This document shows positions 1-5,450 of a DNA stretch of 11,319 bases, one piece after another. Source of the DNA: an uncultured Oscillibacter sp. (GTDB lineage: Bacteria; Bacillota; Clostridia; Oscillospirales; Oscillospiraceae); NCBI GenBank assembly GCA_946530565.1, contig CAMNAE010000026.1, positions 1 through 11,319 of the forward strand, read 5' to 3'. The translations under genes were made by a program, and so were the position numbers. Numbering within the stretch: position 1 is the stretch's first letter; every line of letters begins with the position of its first letter. The notes under the pieces were generated by a model, which was not told the origin of the DNA, did no database searches, and saw nothing but the letters and a program-made list of their open reading frames with translations.

Positions 1-1
1 G

Positions 2-127
2 TATCTTACGGAGCGGCGGCTTGACAGGTGGGTGCACAACAAGACGATCCAAAAGGCCGTCGAGAGCCGCCGGATCACCGAGGCGCAGAAGGCGGGGCTG
101 CGGAAGCTGAGGATCCGCGGCGCATAA
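2..127 (+). CDS. C-terminal end of an unrecognised protein (5' truncated)
   Basis: The window opens inside this reading frame, and 41 codons are visible before a TAA stop at 125-127. The tail is very basic and probably helical, with many Arg, Lys, Glu and Gln residues and almost no long hydrophobic run. It ends in Arg-Ile-Arg-Gly-Ala. It resembles a soluble, possibly nucleic-acid-contacting end of a protein, but I recognise no family. An intrinsic terminator begins 16-19 bases after the stop, which supports this being a genuine gene end. The reading frame is open from base 2; the true start lies outside the window. Confidence 0.55.
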   Translation, partial: YLTERRLDRWVHNKTIQKAVESRRITEAQKAGLRKLRIRGA

Positions 128-142
128 CGGTCATAATCGCTT

Positions 143-170
143 AAAGTGCAGCGCCGCCGCTGCGCTTTTT
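143..170 (+). terminator. Rho-independent terminator of the truncated upstream gene
   Basis: The arms 146-153 and 158-165 form an 8-bp GC-rich stem with one G-T pair and a four-base loop. Five T residues follow at 166-170. Three A residues at 143-145 can pair with the first T residues. This is a textbook intrinsic terminator and separates the truncated gene from the DUF937 gene. Confidence 0.85.
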
Positions 171-192
171 GTGCAAGCGGGCTCGCAACGAT

Positions 193-243
193 GGATTTCC
201 CGTCTTTATCTCGGTCAAAAACAGAGATAAAGACGCGCAATCC
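193..243. repeat. Long near-perfect inverted repeat (hairpin)
   Basis: Bases 201-212 and 224-235 are perfect 12-base reverse complements around an 11-base A-rich loop. After a three-position gap containing two mismatches, the outer arms 193-197 and 239-243 pair again, giving 18 pairs over 20-base arms. No T-tract follows on the plus strand, so it is not a standard plus-strand terminator. It lies between a terminator and a promoter, outside any gene I can support. It could be a remnant of a small mobile repeat, a structured RNA or a transcription barrier. Confidence 0.6.
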
Positions 244-336
244 ACGAAGAATGCGATCGGAAACGAGCTGACGCACCGTTTTTTGGCGGCTGAGGATCGC
301 ATCTTAAAGAAAACGGGCGGCACAGTTGAACGCTTA

Positions 337-365
337 TTGACGTTTTGCCCCCAAAAGCTTATAAT
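337..365 (+). promoter_or_regulatory. Sigma-A type promoter of the DUF937 gene
   Basis: The -35 element TTGACG (337-342) and the -10 element TATAAT (360-365) are separated by exactly 17 bases. Transcription would begin near 372, leaving a leader of about 24 bases that holds the ribosome binding site. A small palindrome, TTTTG-cccc-CAAAA (343-356), sits in the spacer and could bind a regulator, but this is only a possibility. Confidence 0.75.
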
Positions 366-395
366 CAAAGCAACTTCAATCAGGAGGCGATTCCA

Positions 396-968
396 ATGGA
401 TCTCAATGCTCTTCTCGGCACCGTGCTCTCGGAAGACGGCGTCGGCGGGGTCAGTCGGGCGGCTTCTGTTTCCGGCGACCAGACCCGCAGCGTACTCACC
501 TCGGCGCTCCCGCTGCTCCTCGGCGGCGCGCTGAATCAGTCCACCTCTTCTTCGACCGCGGCCGGCTTTGCGGGCGCGCTCAGTCAGCACTCCGCCGGCA
601 ATACGTCGAACCTCGGCGCGTTCTTCAGCAATGTCGACACCGACGACGGCGCCAAGATCGTCGAGCATCTGCTCGGCTCCAATTCCGGCGCGGTAATGAG
701 CCAGATCGCGCAGGACTCCGGCGTCAGTCAAAAGGACGTGAAGAAAGTCCTCGCCTCTGCGGCGCCGCTTTTAATGAGCCTTCTCGGCAAAGAGGCGCAG
801 AACCAGCAGGCGGCGAACAGCTCACTGGGCGTGGCCGACATCATGGGCTCGCTCATGGGCGGCTCCAATGCCTCCAATATGCTCATGGGGCTCCTTGGCG
901 GCGGCCAGAGCCAGCAGAGCGGCTCCGCCAGTCCCCTGATGGGCATCCTCGGCGCGCTGCTCAAATAA
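396..968 (+). CDS. DUF937 family protein
   Basis: This 190-residue protein belongs to the DUF937 family, whose molecular function is not established. Start: the ATG at 396 has an AGGAGG ribosome binding site at 382-387 and a promoter about 30 bases upstream. The frame is open further upstream, but those extra codons overlap the promoter. The sequence is rich in Ala, Gly, Ser and Leu. It has two similar helical blocks, around residues 25-48 and 107-137, each built as a Ser-Gly turn followed by a charged helix and an Ala-Pro-Leu-Leu segment. Between them lies an Asp-Gly-Ala-Lys-Ile-Val motif (85-89) leading into His-Leu-Leu-Gly, typical of the family. The C-terminus (about 145-190) is a low-complexity Gly/Met/Ser/Leu tail. 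There is no signal peptide or clear transmembrane segment. It appears to be monocistronic. The family call is strong; no specific role is proposed. Confidence 0.85.
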   Translation: MDLNALLGTVLSEDGVGGVSRAASVSGDQTRSVLTSALPLLLGGALNQSTSSSTAAGFAGALSQHSAGNTSNLGAFFSNVDTDDGAKIVEHLLGSNSGAVMSQIAQDSGVSQKDVKKVLASAAPLLMSLLGKEAQNQQAANSSLGVADIMGSLMGGSNASNMLMGLLGGGQSQQSGSASPLMGILGALLK

Positions 969-990
969 ACAGACTGAAAAACCAGAACAA

Positions 991-1026
991 CAGGGACCGC
1001 ACGGGAGGATACCCCGGCGGTCCCTG
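991..1026. terminator. Inverted repeat, possible terminator after DUF937
   Basis: A 10-bp perfect stem (991-1000 with 1017-1026) encloses a smaller stem (1002-1005 with 1013-1016). It starts 23 bases after the DUF937 stop. No good T-tract follows, so termination may be weak. It may act with the second hairpin at 1060-1102. Confidence 0.5.
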
Positions 1027-1059
1027 CGGCTTTGCGGAACAACATACGATCATTACCTG

Positions 1060-1102
1060 AAACTGCCGGGGACTTTCTGAAAGGAGAGCCCCCGGCAGTT
1101 TT
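1060..1102. terminator. Probable bidirectional terminator between convergent genes
   Basis: A 12-bp perfect stem is formed by 1060-1071 and 1090-1101, with an 18-base loop. Four T residues lie at 1099-1102 on the plus strand, and the A residues at the 5' arm would give a short U run in transcripts from the minus strand. It sits between the plus-strand DUF937 gene and the minus-strand regulator that ends at 1137, the expected place for a shared terminator. The short T run makes the strength uncertain. Confidence 0.65.
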
Positions 1103-1136
1103 GCAGGTTATTGTAAGTGATATGCGGAAGGATCCG

Positions 1137-1826
1137 TTATCTGACGAAGACCTCGTTTCCGTCGTCGTGGTTCAAAAGCCAATCGAGCGTGTCGTTGACG
1201 ATTTTTAAGTGTTTGCGGATCTCATCCCGCAGTTCGTCTGCGTTTCCGCTTTTTGCCAGCTGAAGCATTTTCTCATGCTGCGAATTGGATTCGTCCATCC
1301 GATACAGTGGGATCTGTGATCTGGCAAAGAGCAGAAACACGATCCCGACGCTCCAGTTGGACTCATATTGCTTGATGATGCGTGAATTGCAGCAGAGCGA
1401 CACAAAACCGGTATGAAATTTTGTTTCATACTCGTTTGAGAGCGCATAGTCGCTGTGAGTCAGCGTCGTCATCTTCTTGGTGAGGACTTCCAGCTCATTT
1501 ACGATCTGCGGTCGAAAGGGGAGATTCTTGATGATCAGATCGACCGTGTATAATTCGATCATTTCACGAACCTGCAGTATCTCGCGGATTTGCGAGAGAC
1601 GCAGCTGTGTAACGACGATCGTACGCGGGGATGTTTTTTCCAGAAACCCTTCGGCGACCAGCTGGTTGATCGCGGAAATGACCGGCGTGCGGCTGATATT
1701 TAACGAATTTGCGATATCCAGCGTGGACAGTTTGAACCCCGGGGGATAAGTACCGCTTCGGATCCTGGCCTGGATTTCATTTTTTGCGAGCGATACCAGA
1801 GATTCCTCTGAAAACAGCTCTTTCAC
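1137..1826 (-). CDS. GntR family transcriptional regulator, FadR/FCD subfamily
   Basis: A one-component DNA-binding regulator, probably sensing the substrate or an intermediate handled by the divergent dehydrogenase/TRAP operon. Start choice: in-frame GTG codons exist at 1835 and 1826. The stretch just before 1826 reads AAGAGGTGATC, almost the full anti-16S complement, so the 1835 GTG lies inside the ribosome binding site and 1826 is the better start (229 residues). The N-terminal winged helix (about residues 20-75) carries the typical Leu-Asn-Ile-Ser-Arg-Thr-Pro-Val recognition helix and the Gly-Phe-Leu wing. The C-terminal FCD helical domain (about 90-220) has the Phe-His pair in Glu-Thr-Lys-Phe-His, with Glu where the family usually has Asp, then a Gln-His-Glu site and a Lys-His-Leu site that match metal or ligand positions. 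It is about the normal length for FCD regulators. It is divergent from the operon at 2472, so autoregulation and control of that operon are likely. Confidence 0.9.
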   Translation of the reverse strand: MKELFSEESLVSLAKNEIQARIRSGTYPPGFKLSTLDIANSLNISRTPVISAINQLVAEGFLEKTSPRTIVVTQLRLSQIREILQVREMIELYTVDLIIKNLPFRPQIVNELEVLTKKMTTLTHSDYALSNEYETKFHTGFVSLCCNSRIIKQYESNWSVGIVFLLFARSQIPLYRMDESNSQHEKMLQLAKSGNADELRDEIRKHLKIVNDTLDWLLNHDDGNEVFVR

Positions 1827-1903
1827 AACGATCACCTCTTAGAAAAAGAGAACTGGAAGCAATCAGCAATATCAGCAAAGGCCTGAAGAAAACAAAACAT
1901 GCA

Positions 1904-1920
1904 AACAATCTTATATTGTT
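1904..1920. promoter_or_regulatory. Operator-like palindrome at the regulator gene start site
   Basis: AACAAT-cttat-ATTGTT is a perfect 6-bp inverted repeat with a 5-base centre. It lies immediately downstream of the -10 element proposed for the minus-strand regulator promoter, where binding would block transcription. It is a candidate autoregulatory operator. It shares a CAAACA-like half-site with the palindrome at 2174-2189. Confidence 0.4.
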
Positions 1921-1921
1921 A

Positions 1922-1950
1922 ATTATATCACACTTGGATATTCATTACAA
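1922..1950 (-). promoter_or_regulatory. Promoter of the GntR regulator gene
   Basis: Read on the minus strand, TTGTAA (1950-1945) and TATAAT (1927-1922) are 17 bases apart. The -35 matches consensus at four of six positions and the -10 is perfect. The resulting leader would be about 90 bases to the GTG at 1826. The region is AT-rich, so a chance match is possible. Confidence 0.5.
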
Positions 1951-1992
1951 GATACAGAAACGATAGTCACTTTGCACTTTTTAGCGATTCGA

Positions 1993-2022
1993 TCGACATG
2001 AAATCGCATGAAATAGTATAAT
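1993..2022 (+). promoter_or_regulatory. Possible secondary promoter containing a tandem 10-bp repeat
   Basis: TCGACA (1993-1998) and TATAAT (2017-2022) are 18 bases apart. Between and overlapping them lies the tandem repeat CATGAAATCG-CATGAAATAG (1997-2016), a spacing of one helical turn, which suits side-by-side protein binding. It would give a leader of about 440 bases, so it is weaker as a candidate than the promoter at 2181. Confidence 0.3.
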
Positions 2023-2173
2023 TTGGTTGTTAAAAAAATGCAATAATAATAATTAATATGTAAAAAGAATATAATATTTTAAATTCACTTAAAGAATGCA
2101 AGTTAATATGCTATTTTACGTGCTATTAAATGTAATAATCGAAAAAATTTAAAAAGTAGCATTATAAAATGAT

Positions 2174-2189
2174 GTTTGCGTTGACAAAC
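2174..2189. promoter_or_regulatory. Operator-like palindrome over the operon -35 element
   Basis: A 5-bp inverted repeat (GTTTG and CAAAC) with a 6-base centre covers the -35 of the operon promoter. Binding here would exclude RNA polymerase. The GntR/FCD protein at 1137-1826 is the natural candidate, but no sequence-specific match to a known site is claimed. Confidence 0.4.
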
Positions 2190-2209
2190 AGCTTGCGTAC
2201 ACTTATAAT
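2181..2209 (+). promoter_or_regulatory. Perfect-consensus promoter of the dehydrogenase/TRAP operon
   Basis: TTGACA (2181-2186) and TATAAT (2204-2209) match the sigma-A consensus at all twelve positions with the ideal 17-base spacing. Transcription should start near 2216. The palindrome GTTTG-cgttga-CAAAC (2174-2189) overlaps the -35, and TTGCGT is directly repeated at 2176-2181 and 2193-2198, 17 bases apart. A promoter this strong beside a GntR gene suggests repression by that regulator until inducer is present. Confidence 0.85.
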
Positions 2210-2320
2210 CTGATTGAAAAATGCTTTAACAATAATAAAAAGGAGATATAAAACTTTATAGTCTTATTATAGAATCTAAAACTGCTGTTTATTAAAGATT
2301 AAAAATTCGATAACACAATA

Positions 2321-2330
2321 ACAGGCCTGT
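2321..2330. repeat. 10-bp perfect palindrome in the operon leader
   Basis: ACAGGCCTGT is a perfect palindrome and a GC-rich spot in AT-rich surroundings, about 110 bases downstream of the expected transcription start. It could be a downstream operator. Its short length means chance cannot be excluded. Confidence 0.3.
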
Positions 2331-2471
2331 GAAGTAATAGCGATGCTCTAGAAAACATGCCGGGACAGCAGACTGACGACAGTTCCTTGAAGGAGGGGAT
2401 CTGAAAGGAGAATAGTTGCTTCGCGGAGTTTAAAAAGCAGATAAGAAAATAAAGGAGGGAAGGACAAACGG

Positions 2472-3563
2472 ATGGACAAAAAAACAATGATGGGTCTGGT
2501 CAAAGAAGAGGCGGCACCCGGGGATGTGATCCTCCATGATGATCTCCCGGTTCCCGTGATCGGCCCGGACGATGTGCTGGTAAAGATTCGCTGTGCGGCG
2601 CTATGCATGACGGATACAAAAGATATCATGCCATGGACGCACTATGCGCAGAAGCGGGTTCACCCGCCTACAACTCTGGGGCATGAGGCAAGCGGTGATA
2701 TCGTTGATGTGGGAGAAAATGTGAAAGACAGAAAAGTTGGAGACCGCGTTGCCATTGAGCCCTACATCACCTGCGGCAAGTGTTATGCCTGCACGCACAA
2801 TATTCCGCATCTGTGCAGGAATATCGTGGTCTGGGGCATCGGAGTGAACGGAGGCTTGGCCGAATACTCCCGCGTTCCGGCAAAATGCACCTATAAGATC
2901 AGCGACGATCTGTCCTATGAAGCGGCCTGTATGCTTCAGCCGAACGGGACAGGAGTCCACAGCGCCGAGGTCGCTTCGCCGCGGGGAAAGACGGTCCTGG
3001 TAGTCGGCTGCGGGCCGCTTGGGCTTACAACAGTCGCCAGCTGCAAAGCTTTTGGCGCAAAAAAAATCATTGCCTGTGATTTGTACGATGAAAAACTCGA
3101 TACGGCGAAAAAAATGGGCGCAGACGTCATCATCAATACCAGAACGCAGGATTTGCTGTCGGTCGTGCTTGACAGCACGGAGGGAAACGGAGCGGATGCT
3201 GCGATCGATTATACCTGCAGCGAGCAGATGTACAACTCCGAACTGAAAGCGCTTCGCCCGCAGGGGCAGCTGATTTGTGTTGCGCTGCCGTCGAAGAAAA
3301 TCACGTTCGACGACCTGGCAGAGGATCTGATCTACAGGGAGGTGAATTTTACCGGTATTTCAGGCCGGCTGATTTGGGAGACATGGGAGGACTTCGAAAC
3401 TGTGATGAAGAGTCCCTATTATAAGCTTGAATTTGTATTGGGCGGTCGCTACGCTTTAACAGATTACCGTAGTGCCATTGAAGCGATGCGGCAGGGAAAA
3501 CCCGGAAAAATGATCCTTTATCCGGATCCGGAAGATATGAAAAACGAAGAGAACTATACCTGA
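2472..3563 (+). CDS. Zinc-dependent alcohol dehydrogenase, threonine 3-dehydrogenase-like (MDR family)
   Basis: A 363-residue cytoplasmic medium-chain dehydrogenase that probably oxidises a secondary hydroxyl on a small acid or amino acid with NAD. Start: ATG at 2472, preceded by AAAGGAGGG (2451-2459, 12-base spacing) and a closer AGGA (2461-2464). The GroES-like part has Cys45 and Thr47, the Gly-His71-Glu72 zinc motif, and four structural-zinc cysteines at 101, 104, 107 and 115. The Rossmann part has Gly-Cys-Gly-Pro-Leu-Gly (179-184) and Asp203 at the end of the second strand, which favours NAD over NADP. Residues 296-305, Gly-Ile-Ser-Gly-Arg...Trp-Glu-Thr-Trp, closely follow threonine dehydrogenases. 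Two positions differ from true threonine dehydrogenases as I recall them: the zinc-ligand Glu is Gln156 and the proton-relay His is Lys50. The substrate is therefore uncertain; a hydroxy acid, sugar acid or amino acid is possible. It is first in the operon, 125 bases before the TRAP binding protein. Confidence 0.87.
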   Translation: MDKKTMMGLVKEEAAPGDVILHDDLPVPVIGPDDVLVKIRCAALCMTDTKDIMPWTHYAQKRVHPPTTLGHEASGDIVDVGENVKDRKVGDRVAIEPYITCGKCYACTHNIPHLCRNIVVWGIGVNGGLAEYSRVPAKCTYKISDDLSYEAACMLQPNGTGVHSAEVASPRGKTVLVVGCGPLGLTTVASCKAFGAKKIIACDLYDEKLDTAKKMGADVIINTRTQDLLSVVLDSTEGNGADAAIDYTCSEQMYNSELKALRPQGQLICVALPSKKITFDDLAEDLIYREVNFTGISGRLIWETWEDFETVMKSPYYKLEFVLGGRYALTDYRSAIEAMRQGKPGKMILYPDPEDMKNEENYT

Positions 3564-3570
3564 TCATAGT

Positions 3571-3600
3571 GATCATGCCGAAATGGACATATCGGCGATC
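3571..3600. repeat. Small hairpin between dehydrogenase and TRAP binding-protein genes
   Basis: GATC at both ends and GCCGA/TCGGC inside form a broken inverted repeat with a two-base bulge, starting 8 bases after the dehydrogenase stop. There is no T-tract. It may be an mRNA processing or stabilising element, or incidental. The rest of 3601-3688 shows nothing except the ribosome binding site. Confidence 0.3.
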
Positions 3601-3688
3601 TGAACTGCATTTCCTCCGAGATAGGGTCCAACAGCGGTTTCGGAGCAATGCTGCCAAAACACACATATTATGTTGGGAGGTTATTCTG

Positions 3689-4777
3689 ATGAAAAAAATG
3701 ATTGCTCTGGCAATGGCTCTTGCTATGACTTTGAGTCTGGCAGCCTGCGGCGCGTCTTCGTCGGGAAGCGGCAGCTCATCCGCACCTGCAGCGTCAACGT
3801 CAGCACCTGCGGCCTCTTCCTCGGCTGCGTCCGCGTCATCCGAAGCAAAGATCGCTCCGCATAAGTTTGTCTTCCAGTGCGTTGGTACGGAACAGGGAAC
3901 CGACTATATAACCGGAAAGGCATTTGCGGATGCACTGCTTGATGCCAGCGGCGGCGCGCTGGAAGTCAAGGTCTACGGTACGGATCAACTTGCCGGCGGC
4001 AACACCAACAAAGCGCTGGAGATGCTTGCCACGGGAGAGGTTGATATCGGTTGTTACGCACAGAGCGTCTGCGCAAATATCAACTCAAAGATCGGTATCT
4101 GCACCCTGCCGTGGACATTTACCAGTTACGCCGATGTTAACGAAAAGATGGCCGGAGCGGCCGGTGACTATCTCAAAGAGCAGTTTGCCGCAGTCGGCAT
4201 TGAGTGGATCGATTATACGCACAATGCGATGCGGCAGCTCTCCAACAGCAAGCGCCCCGTGACGACTCCGGAGGATCTGAAGAATCTTAAGATCCGCGTC
4301 CCCGGCGGCAACGTGTTCATGGATACCTGGAACGCACTGGGGGCGGACGTGACCTCGATGGCCTGGTCAGAGGTGTTCACGGCTCTTCAGCAGGGGACGA
4401 TCGACGGGCAGGAGAACGGAGCCAAGACTTCCCAGTCCAACTCCATTCAGGAAGTCAACAAGTACTGGACCGTTTGGAATTACGCATATGACGGATATCC
4501 TTTGCTGTTCAACAAAAAGTGCTGGGACAGCCTGGATGCGACCCAGCAGCAGTTGATTCGTGTTGTTGCTGCGGAAGTCTATGCCGCAAGCCGCAAGCAG
4601 GTGGAAGAGCAGGAGGATTTGATCTGGAAATCCTTTGAGGATGATTATGACTGCGAGATCGTCTATCTGGACGACGCTCAAATCGCGGCATTCCAGGAAA
4701 TGGTGCGCCCGGTCGTTGAGAAGTATAAAGAAGCCTACGGCAAGGAGGCCTATGAGGCGTTCGGCATTGCCTGGTAA
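3689..4777 (+). CDS. dctP: TRAP transporter substrate-binding lipoprotein, DctP family
   Basis: The extracytoplasmic solute-binding component of a TRAP transporter, which captures a carboxylate-type ligand and delivers it to the DctQ/DctM membrane part. Start: ATG at 3689 with GGAGG at 3676-3680 and 8-base spacing. The frame is open upstream, but the lipoprotein signal begins exactly here. The 362-residue product has a Lys-Lys n-region, a hydrophobic core (4-17) and the lipobox Leu-Ala-Ala-Cys20, so it is membrane-anchored. Residues 21-55 are a Ser/Ala/Pro linker. The DctP fold follows from about 57. Key landmarks are Gln100-Leu-Ala-Gly-Gly, Leu-Lys-Ile-Arg203 (the family Arg that usually salt-bridges the ligand carboxylate), and the Leu-Gln-Gln-Gly-Thr-Ile-Asp-Gly-Gln-Glu-Asn motif (233-243). 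Length is normal. Ligand identity cannot be read from the sequence. It lies downstream of the dehydrogenase and upstream of the two permease genes. Confidence 0.95.
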   Translation: MKKMIALAMALAMTLSLAACGASSSGSGSSSAPAASTSAPAASSSAASASSEAKIAPHKFVFQCVGTEQGTDYITGKAFADALLDASGGALEVKVYGTDQLAGGNTNKALEMLATGEVDIGCYAQSVCANINSKIGICTLPWTFTSYADVNEKMAGAAGDYLKEQFAAVGIEWIDYTHNAMRQLSNSKRPVTTPEDLKNLKIRVPGGNVFMDTWNALGADVTSMAWSEVFTALQQGTIDGQENGAKTSQSNSIQEVNKYWTVWNYAYDGYPLLFNKKCWDSLDATQQQLIRVVAAEVYAASRKQVEEQEDLIWKSFEDDYDCEIVYLDDAQIAAFQEMVRPVVEKYKEAYGKEAYEAFGIAW

Positions 4778-4810
4778 TCTTTATTGAACTGGCCTGCATG
4801 GATGATGGGG

Positions 4811-4840
4811 CCCGGATTGCACCTGATACGGCGATCCGGG
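4811..4840 (+). promoter_or_regulatory. Intergenic mRNA hairpin between dctP and dctQ
   Basis: Bases 4811-4820 and 4831-4840 form a 10-bp stem with one G-T pair and a 10-base loop. A weaker stem (4872-4876 with 4882-4886) follows. Neither has a T-tract, so readthrough into dctQ is expected. Stem-loops after binding-protein genes commonly protect the upstream mRNA and let the binding protein exceed the permease. That role is inferred. The rest of 4778-4934 holds nothing else apart from the dctQ ribosome binding site. Confidence 0.5.
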
Positions 4841-4934
4841 CAGACAAATCTATCCGTGTTTCCCGGGGACCGGAACAGAGAGTTCCCGGACGGATCTGCT
4901 TTGACTTGACGCGTTAAGACGGGGGTGCGCTCCT

Positions 4935-5450
4935 ATGAATGACAAAAAATGGTATAACTGCTTTGAAGACTTTATCGGCAGTTGGCTTCTTCTGATCATG
5001 TGCGTTACGACGTTCGTGAATGTACTGTCACGCTATGTGTTTCACTCAACGATCGCGGCGACGGAAGAGATCGTTACGCTCTTGTTTGTCCTGCTGTCGC
5101 TTTTTGGATCTGCCGTCGCAGCCAAGCGGCGTGCACATCTCGGACTGACACTTTTGACCGATCGGCTTCCATGGCGAGTCAACAAATATATTTTCGCATT
5201 TGGCTATGCCTGCGCTGTGGCTTTCTGCGCGATCCTTGTATGGAAAGGAATCGCTATGGTGCAGACGTCGCTGCAGTTCAAGACCGTTACGCTCGCGATG
5301 AATTGGCCGGAATGGATATTCAACGCATTTGTTCCCATCGGCGGTGCCGTGATCGGTATCCGTTATATCCAGCTGATCATCGTGACGCTCCGGATGGATG
5401 AGGATCCGAAAGCGAAAGATAGTCCGGGCGGGGAGGGTAAGGAAGCATGA
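4935..5450 (+). CDS. dctQ: TRAP transporter small permease, DctQ family
   Basis: The 171-residue small integral membrane subunit of the TRAP transporter, which pairs with DctM and supports docking of the DctP protein. Four hydrophobic segments lie at about 13-33, 46-63, 84-107 and 129-151. Family features visible are Asn29-Val-Leu-Ser-Arg33-Tyr at the end of helix 1, the Glu44-Glu45 pair before helix 2, the basic Lys-Arg-Arg-Ala-His-Leu-Gly loop (64-70), and Asn123-Trp-Pro-Glu-Trp before helix 4. Start: ATG at 4935 with a GGGGGTG ribosome binding site about 8-9 bases upstream, a weaker match than its neighbours. Its stop overlaps the dctM start by four bases (ATGA), so the two are translationally coupled. 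Confidence 0.93.
   Translation: MNDKKWYNCFEDFIGSWLLLIMCVTTFVNVLSRYVFHSTIAATEEIVTLLFVLLSLFGSAVAAKRRAHLGLTLLTDRLPWRVNKYIFAFGYACAVAFCAILVWKGIAMVQTSLQFKTVTLAMNWPEWIFNAFVPIGGAVIGIRYIQLIIVTLRMDEDPKAKDSPGGEGKEA

Larger units (their letters stand above)
1836..2471. other. AT-rich divergent regulatory region
   Basis: These 636 bases contain no supportable gene. They hold promoters for both flanking transcripts, several candidate operators and a long leader for the dehydrogenase operon. The stretch 2017-2170 is extremely AT-rich (8 G or C in the 60 bases 2041-2100) and full of A and T runs, which fits an UP element or bent DNA. A 7-base direct repeat TGCTATT occurs at 2109-2115 and 2121-2127. Confidence 0.7.

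Noticed and set aside
1827..1835. The GTG at 1835 as start of the GntR regulator
   Set aside because: That codon is part of the AAGAGGTGATC ribosome binding sequence that serves the GTG at 1826.
2357..2404. A 15-codon open frame in the dehydrogenase leader that could be a leader peptide
   Set aside because: No ribosome binding site precedes the ATG, and the peptide has no run of regulatory codons.
3569..3688. An upstream in-frame extension of the TRAP binding protein
   Set aside because: The lipoprotein signal peptide and a well-spaced GGAGG site begin exactly at 3689; the extension would place polar residues ahead of the signal.
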